From NCBI RefSeq assembly GCF_002158865.1, contig NZ_CP021455.1:682001-746000 (forward strand): a stretch of 64,000 bases of DNA. Reading direction: 5' to 3'. Shown here in pieces: positions 8,827 to 17,090 of the stretch. This DNA comes from Comamonas serinivorans (lineage in GTDB: Bacteria; Pseudomonadota; Gammaproteobacteria; Burkholderiales; Burkholderiaceae_C). The notes under the pieces are model-generated. The model was given only the letters and a program-made list of their open reading frames with translations, had not been told where the DNA came from and made no database searches. Position 1 is the first letter of the stretch; each line of letters begins with the position of its first letter. Made by a program: the position numbers and the translations under genes.

Positions 8827-9807
8827 ATGGGGGCGGTGCTGGCGGTCACGCTGCCGTTTTTCGTGCTGGTGGGCCTGGGCTATGTGGCCGCGCGCGGGCG
8901 CCTGCTGCCGCTGGAGGCGGTGCCCGGCCTGAACGCCTTCGTGCTGTATTTCGCGCTGCCCTGCATGCTGTTCCAGTTTGGCGCGCAGACGCCGGTGGCC
9001 CAGCTGTTCGATCCGCAGGTGATGGCGGTCTGGCTGTCGGTGGCGGCCATCCTGGTGGGCCTGGGTTGCCTGCTCGGGGCCTGGGCCGGCCGCAGCGGGC
9101 GCGATGCGGCCTTCGGCGCCCTGGTGGCCACCTTTCCCAACACCGGCTTCATGGGCGTGCCGCTGCTGCTGGGCCTGCTGGGCGCATCGGCCGCCGGGCC
9201 CACCATGGCGGCGGTGATGCTGGACATGGTGGTCACCAGCTCGGTGTGCGTGGCCCTGGCCCATGTGGGTGGCGGCGGCGGCGCGCAGGCCGTGCGGCAG
9301 GCCTTGCGAGGCGTCGCGCGCAACCCCATGCCCTGGGCGGTGCTGGCGGGGGCCCTGGCCAGTGCGCTGCAGTGGGCGCCGCCCCCACCCGTGGCCAGCG
9401 TGGTGGGGCTGCTGGCCGCCGCGGCCACGCCGGTGGCCTTGTTCAGCATCGGCGCCGTGCTGTGGCGGGCGCGCCAGGCCACGCAGTGGCCGGATGGCCC
9501 ACCGGCTGCCGGCGCGCGTGCGCACCTGGACCTGTGGGGGCTGGTGCTGCTCAAGCTGGTGCTGCACCCGCTGCTGGTGGCGCTGGTGCTGTACCTGGCC
9601 ATGCGGCTGGGCCTGGCCATGCCGCGCGAGGTGCAGGTCACGCTGCTGCTGATCGCGGCCCTGCCCAGCGCCGGCAACGTTTCGCTGCTGGCCGAGCGCT
9701 TTGGCGCCGACAACGGCCGCGTGGCACGCGTCATCCTCTGGACCACGCTGTGCGCGGTGCTGAGCTTCAACCTGGCGGTGTGGCTGGTGCTGCCGCACGG
9801 CGCCTGA
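8827..9807 (+). CDS. AEC (auxin efflux carrier) family transporter
   Basis: 326 residues with about ten membrane helices arranged as two five-helix repeats, typical of AEC-family permeases. N-terminal segment GLGYVAARGRLLP and the conserved NTGFMGVPLLLG region at about 103-114 fit the family, whose bacterial members export or exchange malate, malonate or similar organic acids. Follows emrE by 4 nt. Substrate cannot be told from sequence alone. Confidence 0.9.
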   Translation: MGAVLAVTLPFFVLVGLGYVAARGRLLPLEAVPGLNAFVLYFALPCMLFQFGAQTPVAQLFDPQVMAVWLSVAAILVGLGCLLGAWAGRSGRDAAFGALVATFPNTGFMGVPLLLGLLGASAAGPTMAAVMLDMVVTSSVCVALAHVGGGGGAQAVRQALRGVARNPMPWAVLAGALASALQWAPPPPVASVVGLLAAAATPVALFSIGAVLWRARQATQWPDGPPAAGARAHLDLWGLVLLKLVLHPLLVALVLYLAMRLGLAMPREVQVTLLLIAALPSAGNVSLLAERFGADNGRVARVILWTTLCAVLSFNLAVWLVLPHGA

Positions 9808-9970
9808 CCGCATGGCGGCCGGCCGCCAGGGCCGCCCGCCCGTCCGCGTTTCTGGCCGTCGCGCCCGGTCAGCCCGCAGCCCGCGAGAAGGCGGGACGGC
9901 GGCAGGGGCGCTGCGCAACCCGGCGCGTCATCTGTGGTGCAATGTCGCGCCTGATCCTCTGGAGCACTGT

Positions 9971-11491
9971 TTGCCTGACCCCCTCTTCATCCGGGGCGCA
10001 CGCTGGGCGGCCCCGGTCCTGTTGCTGGCCGGGCTGTGCGCGTGCAGCCTCACGCCGCCACCGGCGCAGGTGGCCACCGCGGTGCCCGCACGCTGGCACC
10101 TGGACGACGCGACACCCCCATCGCCCGCCGCACCGGGCCAGCCCGCTGCCGCGCCCGTGGCTTCGTTGCATGACGCCTGGCAGCAGCTGAACGACCCGGT
10201 GCTGCTGCAGCTCATCGCGCAGGCGCTGGCCGTCAGCCCCGACGTGGCCAGCGCCCGCACCCGGGTGAGCGAGGCGCGCGCCGGCCTGATTGCCGCGGGC
10301 GCTGCGCGCCTGCCCACGCTCGATGGCCAGCTCTCGGCCACGCGCAGCAACGCCGGCACGACCACGGCCCAGGGCGGCACCGTGCCGGCCACGGTGTTGC
10401 AGGCCGGCCTGCAGTCGCAGTGGGAGATCGACCTGTTCGGGGGCCGGGGCGCCGCCCACGAGGCCGCCAGCCGCCGCGCCGAGGCCGCGCTGGCGCAACA
10501 GGCCGCAGCCCACGTGGCGCTCGCGGCCGAAGTGGCCAACGCCTATTTCAACGAACGCGCCTGCAGCCAACAGTGGGACGTGGCGCGCGCCGATGCCGAG
10601 TCGCGCGCCCACAGCGCGCAATTGACCGCGTTGTCGGCCCAGGCCGGCTTCACCGCCCCGGCCGATGCGGCCCTGGCGCGTGCCGCCGCGGCCGATGCCG
10701 CCGCCCGCACGCGCGACACGCAGACCCAGTGCGCCGTGGCGCGCAAGGCCCTGGTGGCGCTCACCGCCAGCGACGAGGCTGCGCTGGCCCAGCAGTTGCA
10801 GGACGTGCGGCTGCGCGAAGCGTGGCCGGTCATGGCTGCGGTGCCCAGCGTGCCGGCGCCCCTGCTGCTGCAGCGCCCCGACGTCTTCGCGGCCGAGCAG
10901 GCCGTGGCCGCCGCCAGCGCCGACGTGGGCGAGGCCCAGGCCCAGCGCTACCCGCGCCTCACGTTGACGGGCAGCATTGGCCGCATGCAGACGCGCGCCC
11001 TGGGCGTGCATGCCAGCGCCGACACCTGGAGCCTGGGGCCGCTGGCGCTGTCGGTGCCGCTGTTCGACGGCGGCGTGCGCCGCGCCAACGTGGCCACCAG
11101 CCAGGCCCGCTACGACGAGGCCGTGGTCGGCCTGCGCGCCACCGTGCGCGACGCCGTGCGTGAAGTCGAGGTGGCCTTGACGCAGCTGGCCGCCAGCCAG
11201 GCGCGCAAGACGCAGCTGCAGACCGCCGTGGCCGACTACCAGCGTTACCTGCGCGCCACGCAGGCGCGGCACGACAACGGTTTGGCCAGCCAGTTCGAGC
11301 TGGAGGACGCGCGCCGCACCTGGCTGGCGGCGCGCCTGTCGCTGGTGGGCGTGCAGCGCGACGAGGCCCTGGCCTGGGTCAGCCTGTACCGCGCGCTGGG
11401 CGGCGGCTGGCAGCGGGACGGTCAGGCGCTGGCCGACGCCGCATCCGCCACGCCGGCGTCACCGGCCTCACCGACCACGGCGTCGCCGTGA
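9971..11491 (+). CDS. RND efflux outer-membrane lipoprotein (OprM/NodT family)
   Basis: About 506 residues from the TTG at 9971, just before a lipoprotein signal (GARWAAPVLLLAGLCAC, lipidation Cys in LCAC). The frame stays open upstream to 9812 but that part is low-complexity. Long helical repeats with TRVSEARAGLIAAGA, followed by a second duplicated half, are typical of TolC-like trimeric channels. First gene of a tripartite pump with the adaptor and RND permease downstream on the same strand. Each junction holds a 48-bp element, so expression of the three genes may be separated or modulated there. TTG start is moderately sure. Confidence 0.88.
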   Translation: MPDPLFIRGARWAAPVLLLAGLCACSLTPPPAQVATAVPARWHLDDATPPSPAAPGQPAAAPVASLHDAWQQLNDPVLLQLIAQALAVSPDVASARTRVSEARAGLIAAGAARLPTLDGQLSATRSNAGTTTAQGGTVPATVLQAGLQSQWEIDLFGGRGAAHEAASRRAEAALAQQAAAHVALAAEVANAYFNERACSQQWDVARADAESRAHSAQLTALSAQAGFTAPADAALARAAAADAAARTRDTQTQCAVARKALVALTASDEAALAQQLQDVRLREAWPVMAAVPSVPAPLLLQRPDVFAAEQAVAAASADVGEAQAQRYPRLTLTGSIGRMQTRALGVHASADTWSLGPLALSVPLFDGGVRRANVATSQARYDEAVVGLRATVRDAVREVEVALTQLAASQARKTQLQTAVADYQRYLRATQARHDNGLASQFELEDARRTWLAARLSLVGVQRDEALAWVSLYRALGGGWQRDGQALADAASATPASPASPTTASP

Positions 11492-11509
11492 CGGTGTTGA
11501 TTTCCTTGC

Positions 11510-11557
11510 TGTATCACCGGGCAGCCGTTTGTTTGCAAACGTCTGCCGTGGCATACC
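11510..11557. repeat. 48-bp palindromic intergenic element, copy 4
   Basis: Ends TGTATC / CATACC; inner stem CGTTTG / CAAACG with a 4-nt loop. Between the outer-membrane factor and adaptor genes. Confidence 0.85.
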
Positions 11558-11596
11558 CATTCACCTGTTCTTGATGGAAAGCGTTGGGGCCCGTTC

Positions 11597-13000
11597 ATGA
11601 CACCACGCCTGATTCCCTGGTTTGTTTCCACCCCTTCGGGGCCTGCGCCTGCGGCGCTGCCGGCCTCGCGCCGCGCCGCATCGACCCCGCCTGGTCGCCT
11701 TGCGGCCCGCCGTTCGACGCCCGCCTGGGCGGCCGGCGCCCTGGTGCTGGCGCTGACGCTGGCGGGCTGCGGCCGCTCGTCCGACGGGCCCGGCCAGGCG
11801 CGGCCTGACGAAGCCGCCAGCGCACCCGCGGCGGGGGCCTCGGCGGCCGAGGCGACCCGGCCGGCGCTCACGGTCAGCGTCGCCGCGCCCGAGCGGCAGG
11901 AGTGGCCCGTGACGCTGGACGCCAACGGCAACGTGGCCGCCTGGCAAGAGGCCAGCGTGGGCTCGGAAAGCAACGGCTTGCGCCTGGCCGAGGTGCGCGT
12001 CAACGTGGGCGACGTGGTGAAGCGGGGACAGGTGCTGGCCGTGTTCTCGGGCGACACCGTGCGCGCCGATGTGGCCCAGGCCCAGGCCAGCCTGGTCGAG
12101 GCGCAGGCCAATGCCGCCGATGCCCAGGGCAACGCCGAGCGCGCCCGCGCGCTGGCCGAAACCGGTGCGTTGAGCCAGCAGCAGATCAACCAGTACCAGA
12201 CGGCGGCCAAGACCGCGCAGGCGCGCGTCGAGGCGGCCCGCGCCGTGCTGGCCGCGCAGCAGGTGCGCGGCCGCAACGTGCAGGTGCTGGCGCCCGACGA
12301 CGGCATCATCTCGGCGCGCAGCGCCACCGTGGGCAGCGTGCTGAGCGCGGGCACCGAGCTGTTCCGCCTGATCCGGCAGGGCCGGCTCGAGTGGCGCGCC
12401 GAGGTGCCGGCGCATGAGCTCGAGAAGATCCAGCCCGGCCAGCGTGCCGAGCTGGTGCTGCCCAGCGGATCGAGCGTGCAGGGCACGGTGCGCGCGGTCG
12501 CACCCTCGCTGGACGACAAGACGCGCAACGCCCTGGTCTACGTCGACCTGGCGCCCCACGCGGGCGTGAAGGCCGGCATGTTCGCGCGCGGCCGGTTCGA
12601 GCTGGGCCGCCAGGCCGCGCTCACGGTGCCGCAGGTGGCCGTGGTGCCGCGCGACGGCTTCAACCACGTGCTCGTCGTGGCGGCCGACAACCGCGTGCGC
12701 CTGCACAAGGTGCAGCTGGGGCGCCGCCTGGGCGAGCGCGTCGAGCTGCTGGAGGCGCTGCCTGCCGACGCGCGGCTGGTGGTCGACGGCGCGGGCTTCC
12801 TGAACGACGGCGACCTGGTGCATGTGGTGCCGCCGCTGCCCGCCGCTGCGGCCTCGGCGCCGGCTTCCGGGCCGGCTCCGACCTCGGCGTCCGCCGCATC
12901 CGCGCCTGCGGCAGCCTCCTCAGGCATGGCGCCGGCTGCCTCCGCCTCGGCGCCACCGGCGACGGCGGCGTCCACGCCGGCGTCGGCGTCATCGAACTGA
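11597..13000 (+). CDS. RND efflux periplasmic adaptor (membrane fusion lipoprotein)
   Basis: 467 residues. A basic N-terminus runs into a hydrophobic lipoprotein signal ending LTLAGC (Cys about residue 58). A biotinyl-lipoyl-like half, an alpha-hairpin (about 150-225), the second lipoyl half, and beta-barrel and membrane-proximal domains follow in order. The last 75 residues are a low-complexity Ala/Ser/Pro tail of the kind often seen in this lineage. Bridges the RND pump to the outer-membrane channel. The N-terminal 40 residues before the signal are unusually long; a start nearer the signal is possible. Confidence 0.88.
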   Translation: MTPRLIPWFVSTPSGPAPAALPASRRAASTPPGRLAARRSTPAWAAGALVLALTLAGCGRSSDGPGQARPDEAASAPAAGASAAEATRPALTVSVAAPERQEWPVTLDANGNVAAWQEASVGSESNGLRLAEVRVNVGDVVKRGQVLAVFSGDTVRADVAQAQASLVEAQANAADAQGNAERARALAETGALSQQQINQYQTAAKTAQARVEAARAVLAAQQVRGRNVQVLAPDDGIISARSATVGSVLSAGTELFRLIRQGRLEWRAEVPAHELEKIQPGQRAELVLPSGSSVQGTVRAVAPSLDDKTRNALVYVDLAPHAGVKAGMFARGRFELGRQAALTVPQVAVVPRDGFNHVLVVAADNRVRLHKVQLGRRLGERVELLEALPADARLVVDGAGFLNDGDLVHVVPPLPAAAASAPASGPAPTSASAASAPAAASSGMAPAASASAPPATAASTPASASSN

Positions 13001-13256
13001 GGTGGCCATGCACACCCTTCACTGCATGTACCCCCGCGGCCCGGCACGGCGGCATCCGTGGCCGTGCCGGCCAGCCGGCCACCCGGCCGAGTCGGCTGGG
13101 CCGGCGCCTGTGGCGTTCCAGCCAGCGGTCCCCAGACCGTGCGGCCACACGGTCACGCCGCGCCCGGTTGCGGTGGCCCGTGCTGCCGCGCACCGTGCGT
13201 CATGGAGCCCCTCTGTCTTGATCCAATCGAACACGGCATTTCAGCACGCCATGATG

Positions 13257-13304
13257 GGTATGGTGCTGTTGCCGTTTGACATGAAACGGGCATGCGGGTG
13301 TACT
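13257..13304. repeat. 48-bp palindromic intergenic element, copy 5
   Basis: Ends GGTATG / TGTACT; inner stem CCGTTT / AAACGG. Lies 36 bp before the RND permease start. The rest of 13001-13339 shows no gene. Confidence 0.88.
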
Positions 13305-13339
13305 GCCTTGCAGGGCCAAGTCGCGAAAGGAGGACTCGC

Positions 13340-16300
13340 ATGAACGTGTCCGCCTGGTCCATCCGCAACCCCATCCCTGCGGTGATGCTGTTCGTGCTGC
13401 TGACCCTCGCGGGCTTGGTGGCGTTCAAGCAGATGAAGGTGCAGAACTTTCCGGACATGGACCTGCCCGTGGTCCTGGTCACGGCGGCCCTGCCCGGTGC
13501 CTCGCCCTCGCAGCTGGAGAGCGATGTCGCGCGCAAGATCGAGAACGCCATCGCCACGCTGCAGGGGCTCAAGCACGTCACCACCACGCTGACCGATGGC
13601 TCGGCCACCATCGCGGCCGAATTCATCCTGGAGAAGCCGATTCAGGAGGCCGTGGACGACGTGCGCTCAGCCGTGAGCCGCGTGCGCTCGGACATGCCGC
13701 AAGACCTGCGCGACCCCATCGTCACCAAGCTGGACCTGGCCTCGCAGCCCATCCTCGCGTTCGCGATCGCCTCGGACCGGCTGGACGACGAAGGCCTGTC
13801 CTGGTTCGTGGACGACACGGTGGCGCGGCGGCTGATGGCCGTGCCCGGTGTGGGTGCGGTCAACCGCGTGGGCGGGGTGACGCGCGAGGTGCGCGTGGCG
13901 CTCGACCCCGCGCGGCTGTTGGCCTTGGGCGCCACGGCGGCCGATGTCTCGCGCCAGCTGCGCCAGGTGCAGCAGGAGAGTGCCGGGGGCCGTGCCGACC
14001 TGGGCGGCAGCGAGCAGCCCGTGCGCCTGATCGCCACCGTGGCCTCGGCCGACGAGCTGCGCCGCCTGCAGATTCCGCTGGCCGACGGCCGCCGCATCGT
14101 GCTGTCCGACGTGGCCACCATCGAGGACACCGTGGCCGAGCCGCGCGCGGCCGCCGTGCTCAATGGCCAGCAGGTCGTGGGCTTCGAGGTGGCGCGCAGC
14201 CGCGGCGCCAGCGAGGTCGAGGTGGGCGGTGGGGTCGAGCAAGCGCTGGCCCAACTGCAGCAGGATTACCCGCACATCCACCTGACGCGCACGCTGGACT
14301 TCGTGAAGATCGCCTCGGAGGAGTACGACGCCTCGATGAAGCTGCTGGTGGAGGGCGCCTTCCTCGCGGTGCTGGTGGTGTGGCTGTTTTTGCGCGACTG
14401 GCGCGCCACCATCGTCTCGGCCGTGGCGCTGCCGCTGTCGGTGATCCCGGCCTTCATCGGCATGTACCTGCTGGGCTTCTCGATCAACATCATCACGCTG
14501 CTGGCGCTGTCGCTGGTGGTGGGCATCCTGGTCGACGACGCCATCGTCGAGGTCGAGAACATCGTGCGCCACCTGCGCATGGGCAAAAGCCCGTACCAGG
14601 CGGCGATGGAGGCGGCCGACGAAATCGGCCTGGCTGTGATCGCCACCACCTTCACGCTGATCGCGGTGTTCCTGCCCACGGCCTTCATGAGCGGCGTGGT
14701 CGGCAAGTTCTTCAAGCAGTTCGGCTGGACGGCCTCGCTGGCGGTGTTCGCCAGCCTGGTGGTGGCCCGCGTGCTCACGCCCATGATGGCGGCCTACATC
14801 CTCAAGCCGCTGGTGGCCACCGAGGAGAAAGACCCACGCTGGCTGGCGACCTACATGCGCTGGGTGCAGGCCTGCCTGCGCCACCGCCTGCTGACCATGG
14901 TGGGCGCGACGATCTTCTTCGTCGCCTCCATCGCCATGATCCCGCTGCTGCCCTCGGGCTTCATCCCGCCCGACGACAACGTGCAGACCCAGGTGCGCGT
15001 GGAACTGCCGCCCGGCACCAAGCTGGCGCAGACCCTGCAGATGGCCGAGACCGTGCGCCAGCGCCTCACGCAGATCGACCACATCGGCGACATCTACACC
15101 GCGGTGGGTGCCGGCAGCGCGGGCGCCGATCCGTTCTCGGGCAACTTCGTCGAAGCGCGCAAGGCCACGCTCACGCTGCAGCTGGCGCCGCGCGGTGAGC
15201 GGCCCAAGAAGCAGGTGATCGAGGCGCAGATTCGGGCGGCGCTGGCCGACCTGCCGGGCGCGCGGTTCGGCGTCGGCCTGGGCGGCTCGAACGACAAGTA
15301 CGTGCTGGCGCTGTCCAGCCAGGACCCGCACGCGCTGAGCGAGGCGGCCACGGCGGTCGAGCGCGAGCTGCGCACGCTGCCGGGCATCGGCAACGTGACC
15401 TCGCTGGCCAGCCTGGTGCGGCCCGAGATCGTGGTGCGGCCCGACTTCGCGCGCGCCGCCGACCTCGGCATCACCAGCGCGGCCATCGCCGACACGCTGC
15501 GCGTGGCCACCATGGGCGACTACGACAACCAGATCGCCAAGCTGAACCTGGCCGAGCGCCAGGTGCCCATCCTCGTGCGCCTGAAGGACAGCGCGCGCGA
15601 GGACTTGGACCTGCTCGCCAGCTTGGCGGTGCCGGGCGCGCAAGGGCCGGTGCGCCTGGGCGAAGTGGCCGACCTGGCGCTGGCCGGCGGGCCGGCCGTC
15701 ATCAGCCGCTACGACCGTGCGCGCAACGTCAACTTCGAGATCGAGCTGGGCGCACGCGGGCTCAGCGATCTGACCGAGGCCGTGCGCCAGTTGCCGGCGG
15801 TGAAGCACCTGCCGCCCAGCGTGCGCATCATCGACATCGGCGATGCCGAGGCCATGGGCGAGCTGTTCACGGGCTTTGGCCTGGCCATGCTCACGGGCAT
15901 CGTCTGCATCTTCATCGTGCTGGTGCTGCTGTTCAAGGACTTCCTGCAGCCGGTCACCATCCTGGCGGCGCTGCCACTGTCGCTGGGCGGGGCCTTCGTC
16001 GCCTTGCTGATCGCGGGCAAGAGCTTCTCCATGCCCTCGCTGATCGGCCTCATCATGCTGATGGGCATCGCGACCAAGAACTCCATCCTGCTGGTGGAGT
16101 ACGCCATCGTCGCGCGCCGCGGCCACGACGGCCACGATGGCCAGCCCGCCGTGGCGGGCCTGAGCCGCTGGGACGCGCTGATGGACGCCTGCCACAAGCG
16201 CGCGCGGCCCATCATCATGACCACGCTGGCCATGGGCGCGGGCATGCTGCCCATCGCCGTGGGCTGGGGGGCGGCCGATGCGAGCTTCCGCTCGCCCATG

Positions 16301-16462
16301 GCCACGGCCGTCATCGGCGGCCTCATCACCTCCACCGTGCTGAGCCTGCTGGTCGTGCCCGCCGTGTTCACCTACGTGGACGATTTCGCGCAGTGGCTGC
16401 TGCGCCGCTGGCGGCGCTGGCGCCACCCGGCGCAAGGGGCCGAATCGCCGGCTCGGGGTTGA
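13340..16462 (+). CDS. RND-family efflux permease
   Basis: 1040 residues, the normal size. AAAGGAGG lies upstream of the ATG at 13340. Twelve membrane helices with two large periplasmic loops. Helix-4 region GILVDDAIVEVENIVRH carries the proton-relay aspartates, and the helix-10/11 segment ends in TSTVLSLLVVPAVFTYVDD. Proton-driven inner-membrane pump of the AcrB/MdtB-like HAE1 group, partnered by the two upstream genes. No local repressor gene is present, so control is remote or constitutive. Substrates unknown. Confidence 0.94.
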   Translation: MNVSAWSIRNPIPAVMLFVLLTLAGLVAFKQMKVQNFPDMDLPVVLVTAALPGASPSQLESDVARKIENAIATLQGLKHVTTTLTDGSATIAAEFILEKPIQEAVDDVRSAVSRVRSDMPQDLRDPIVTKLDLASQPILAFAIASDRLDDEGLSWFVDDTVARRLMAVPGVGAVNRVGGVTREVRVALDPARLLALGATAADVSRQLRQVQQESAGGRADLGGSEQPVRLIATVASADELRRLQIPLADGRRIVLSDVATIEDTVAEPRAAAVLNGQQVVGFEVARSRGASEVEVGGGVEQALAQLQQDYPHIHLTRTLDFVKIASEEYDASMKLLVEGAFLAVLVVWLFLRDWRATIVSAVALPLSVIPAFIGMYLLGFSINIITLLALSLVVGILVDDAIVEVENIVRHLRMGKSPYQAAMEAADEIGLAVIATTFTLIAVFLPTAFMSGVVGKFFKQFGWTASLAVFASLVVARVLTPMMAAYILKPLVATEEKDPRWLATYMRWVQACLRHRLLTMVGATIFFVASIAMIPLLPSGFIPPDDNVQTQVRVELPPGTKLAQTLQMAETVRQRLTQIDHIGDIYTAVGAGSAGADPFSGNFVEARKATLTLQLAPRGERPKKQVIEAQIRAALADLPGARFGVGLGGSNDKYVLALSSQDPHALSEAATAVERELRTLPGIGNVTSLASLVRPEIVVRPDFARAADLGITSAAIADTLRVATMGDYDNQIAKLNLAERQVPILVRLKDSAREDLDLLASLAVPGAQGPVRLGEVADLALAGGPAVISRYDRARNVNFEIELGARGLSDLTEAVRQLPAVKHLPPSVRIIDIGDAEAMGELFTGFGLAMLTGIVCIFIVLVLLFKDFLQPVTILAALPLSLGGAFVALLIAGKSFSMPSLIGLIMLMGIATKNSILLVEYAIVARRGHDGHDGQPAVAGLSRWDALMDACHKRARPIIMTTLAMGAGMLPIAVGWGAADASFRSPMATAVIGGLITSTVLSLLVVPAVFTYVDDFAQWLLRRWRRWRHPAQGAESPARG

Positions 16463-16478
16463 TGGAGTGGTGGCAGGC

Positions 16479-16526
16479 AGTATGAGGTGATCGCCGTTCA
16501 TTGGTGAACGGGGTTGTTTGCATACT
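16479..16526. repeat. 48-bp palindromic intergenic element, copy 6
   Basis: Ends AGTATG / CATACT; perfect inner stem CCGTTCA / TGAACGG with a 4-nt loop. 16 nt after the RND permease stop. Confidence 0.92.
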
Positions 16527-17090
16527 GTCAGATCATTTGCTTGGGCTGTCGACGGCAGAACGCCTCTGCTTCCGGGGCAGACGGGCGCCCGCTTCACGGG
16601 AACGCACCGTCTGTCCCAGCCGCGGGCCGGGGGCGTGAACGCACCCAACGGCGCAACAGGCCTCGCCGGTGCTCCGTGTTCCCTCGCAATGCGGGCCCGC
16701 GCCGTCCCGCTGAACCGGCTTGGCGCGCGTGCCTGGGCCGAAGCGTTGAACCACAGCCCCACCACGCGCGCATGCGCCCACTCGAACCGGTGCCGTGGAG
16801 GTGTCCATGGACGCCGGGGCGACGCGATTGCGCCACACGAGCCGCGCCGCGTGAGGGCCGGCAGCATTCACCCAGCCCCGCGAATCTGCGCGTTTGATGG
16901 CAGACGCCTGAGCCTTCGCGCGCCATGCCTCATGCCAGGCGTGGCCTGCGAACGGTGGCGCACGACATGGCCTGCGGGTCAGGCGCCGTTCTCATCCGTT
17001 GGGCGAGGGATTGGGTAAAACACCTAAATATTCCAATTCAGGTCTCAATAAAATAAAAAGTCTAAAAATGGAATAAATCAGGGGGTCGTC
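16527..17090. other. Gene-free stretch with an AT-rich promoter region at its right end
   Basis: 16527-17015 is GC-rich and holds no credible ORF. 17018-17085 is sharply AT-rich (runs of A/T such as AATAAAATAAAAAG) just before the start of the next gene, the likely promoter of the secreted Ig-like protein. Confidence 0.5.

Noticed and set aside
13667..16867. 1066-codon minus-strand frame opposite the RND pump
   Set aside because: Same kind of GC shadow; the plus-strand gene is complete and well-motifed.
16533..16871. Small ORFs between the RND pump and the Ig-like protein
   Set aside because: Overlapping open frames in several phases with no ribosome site, family or codon signal.
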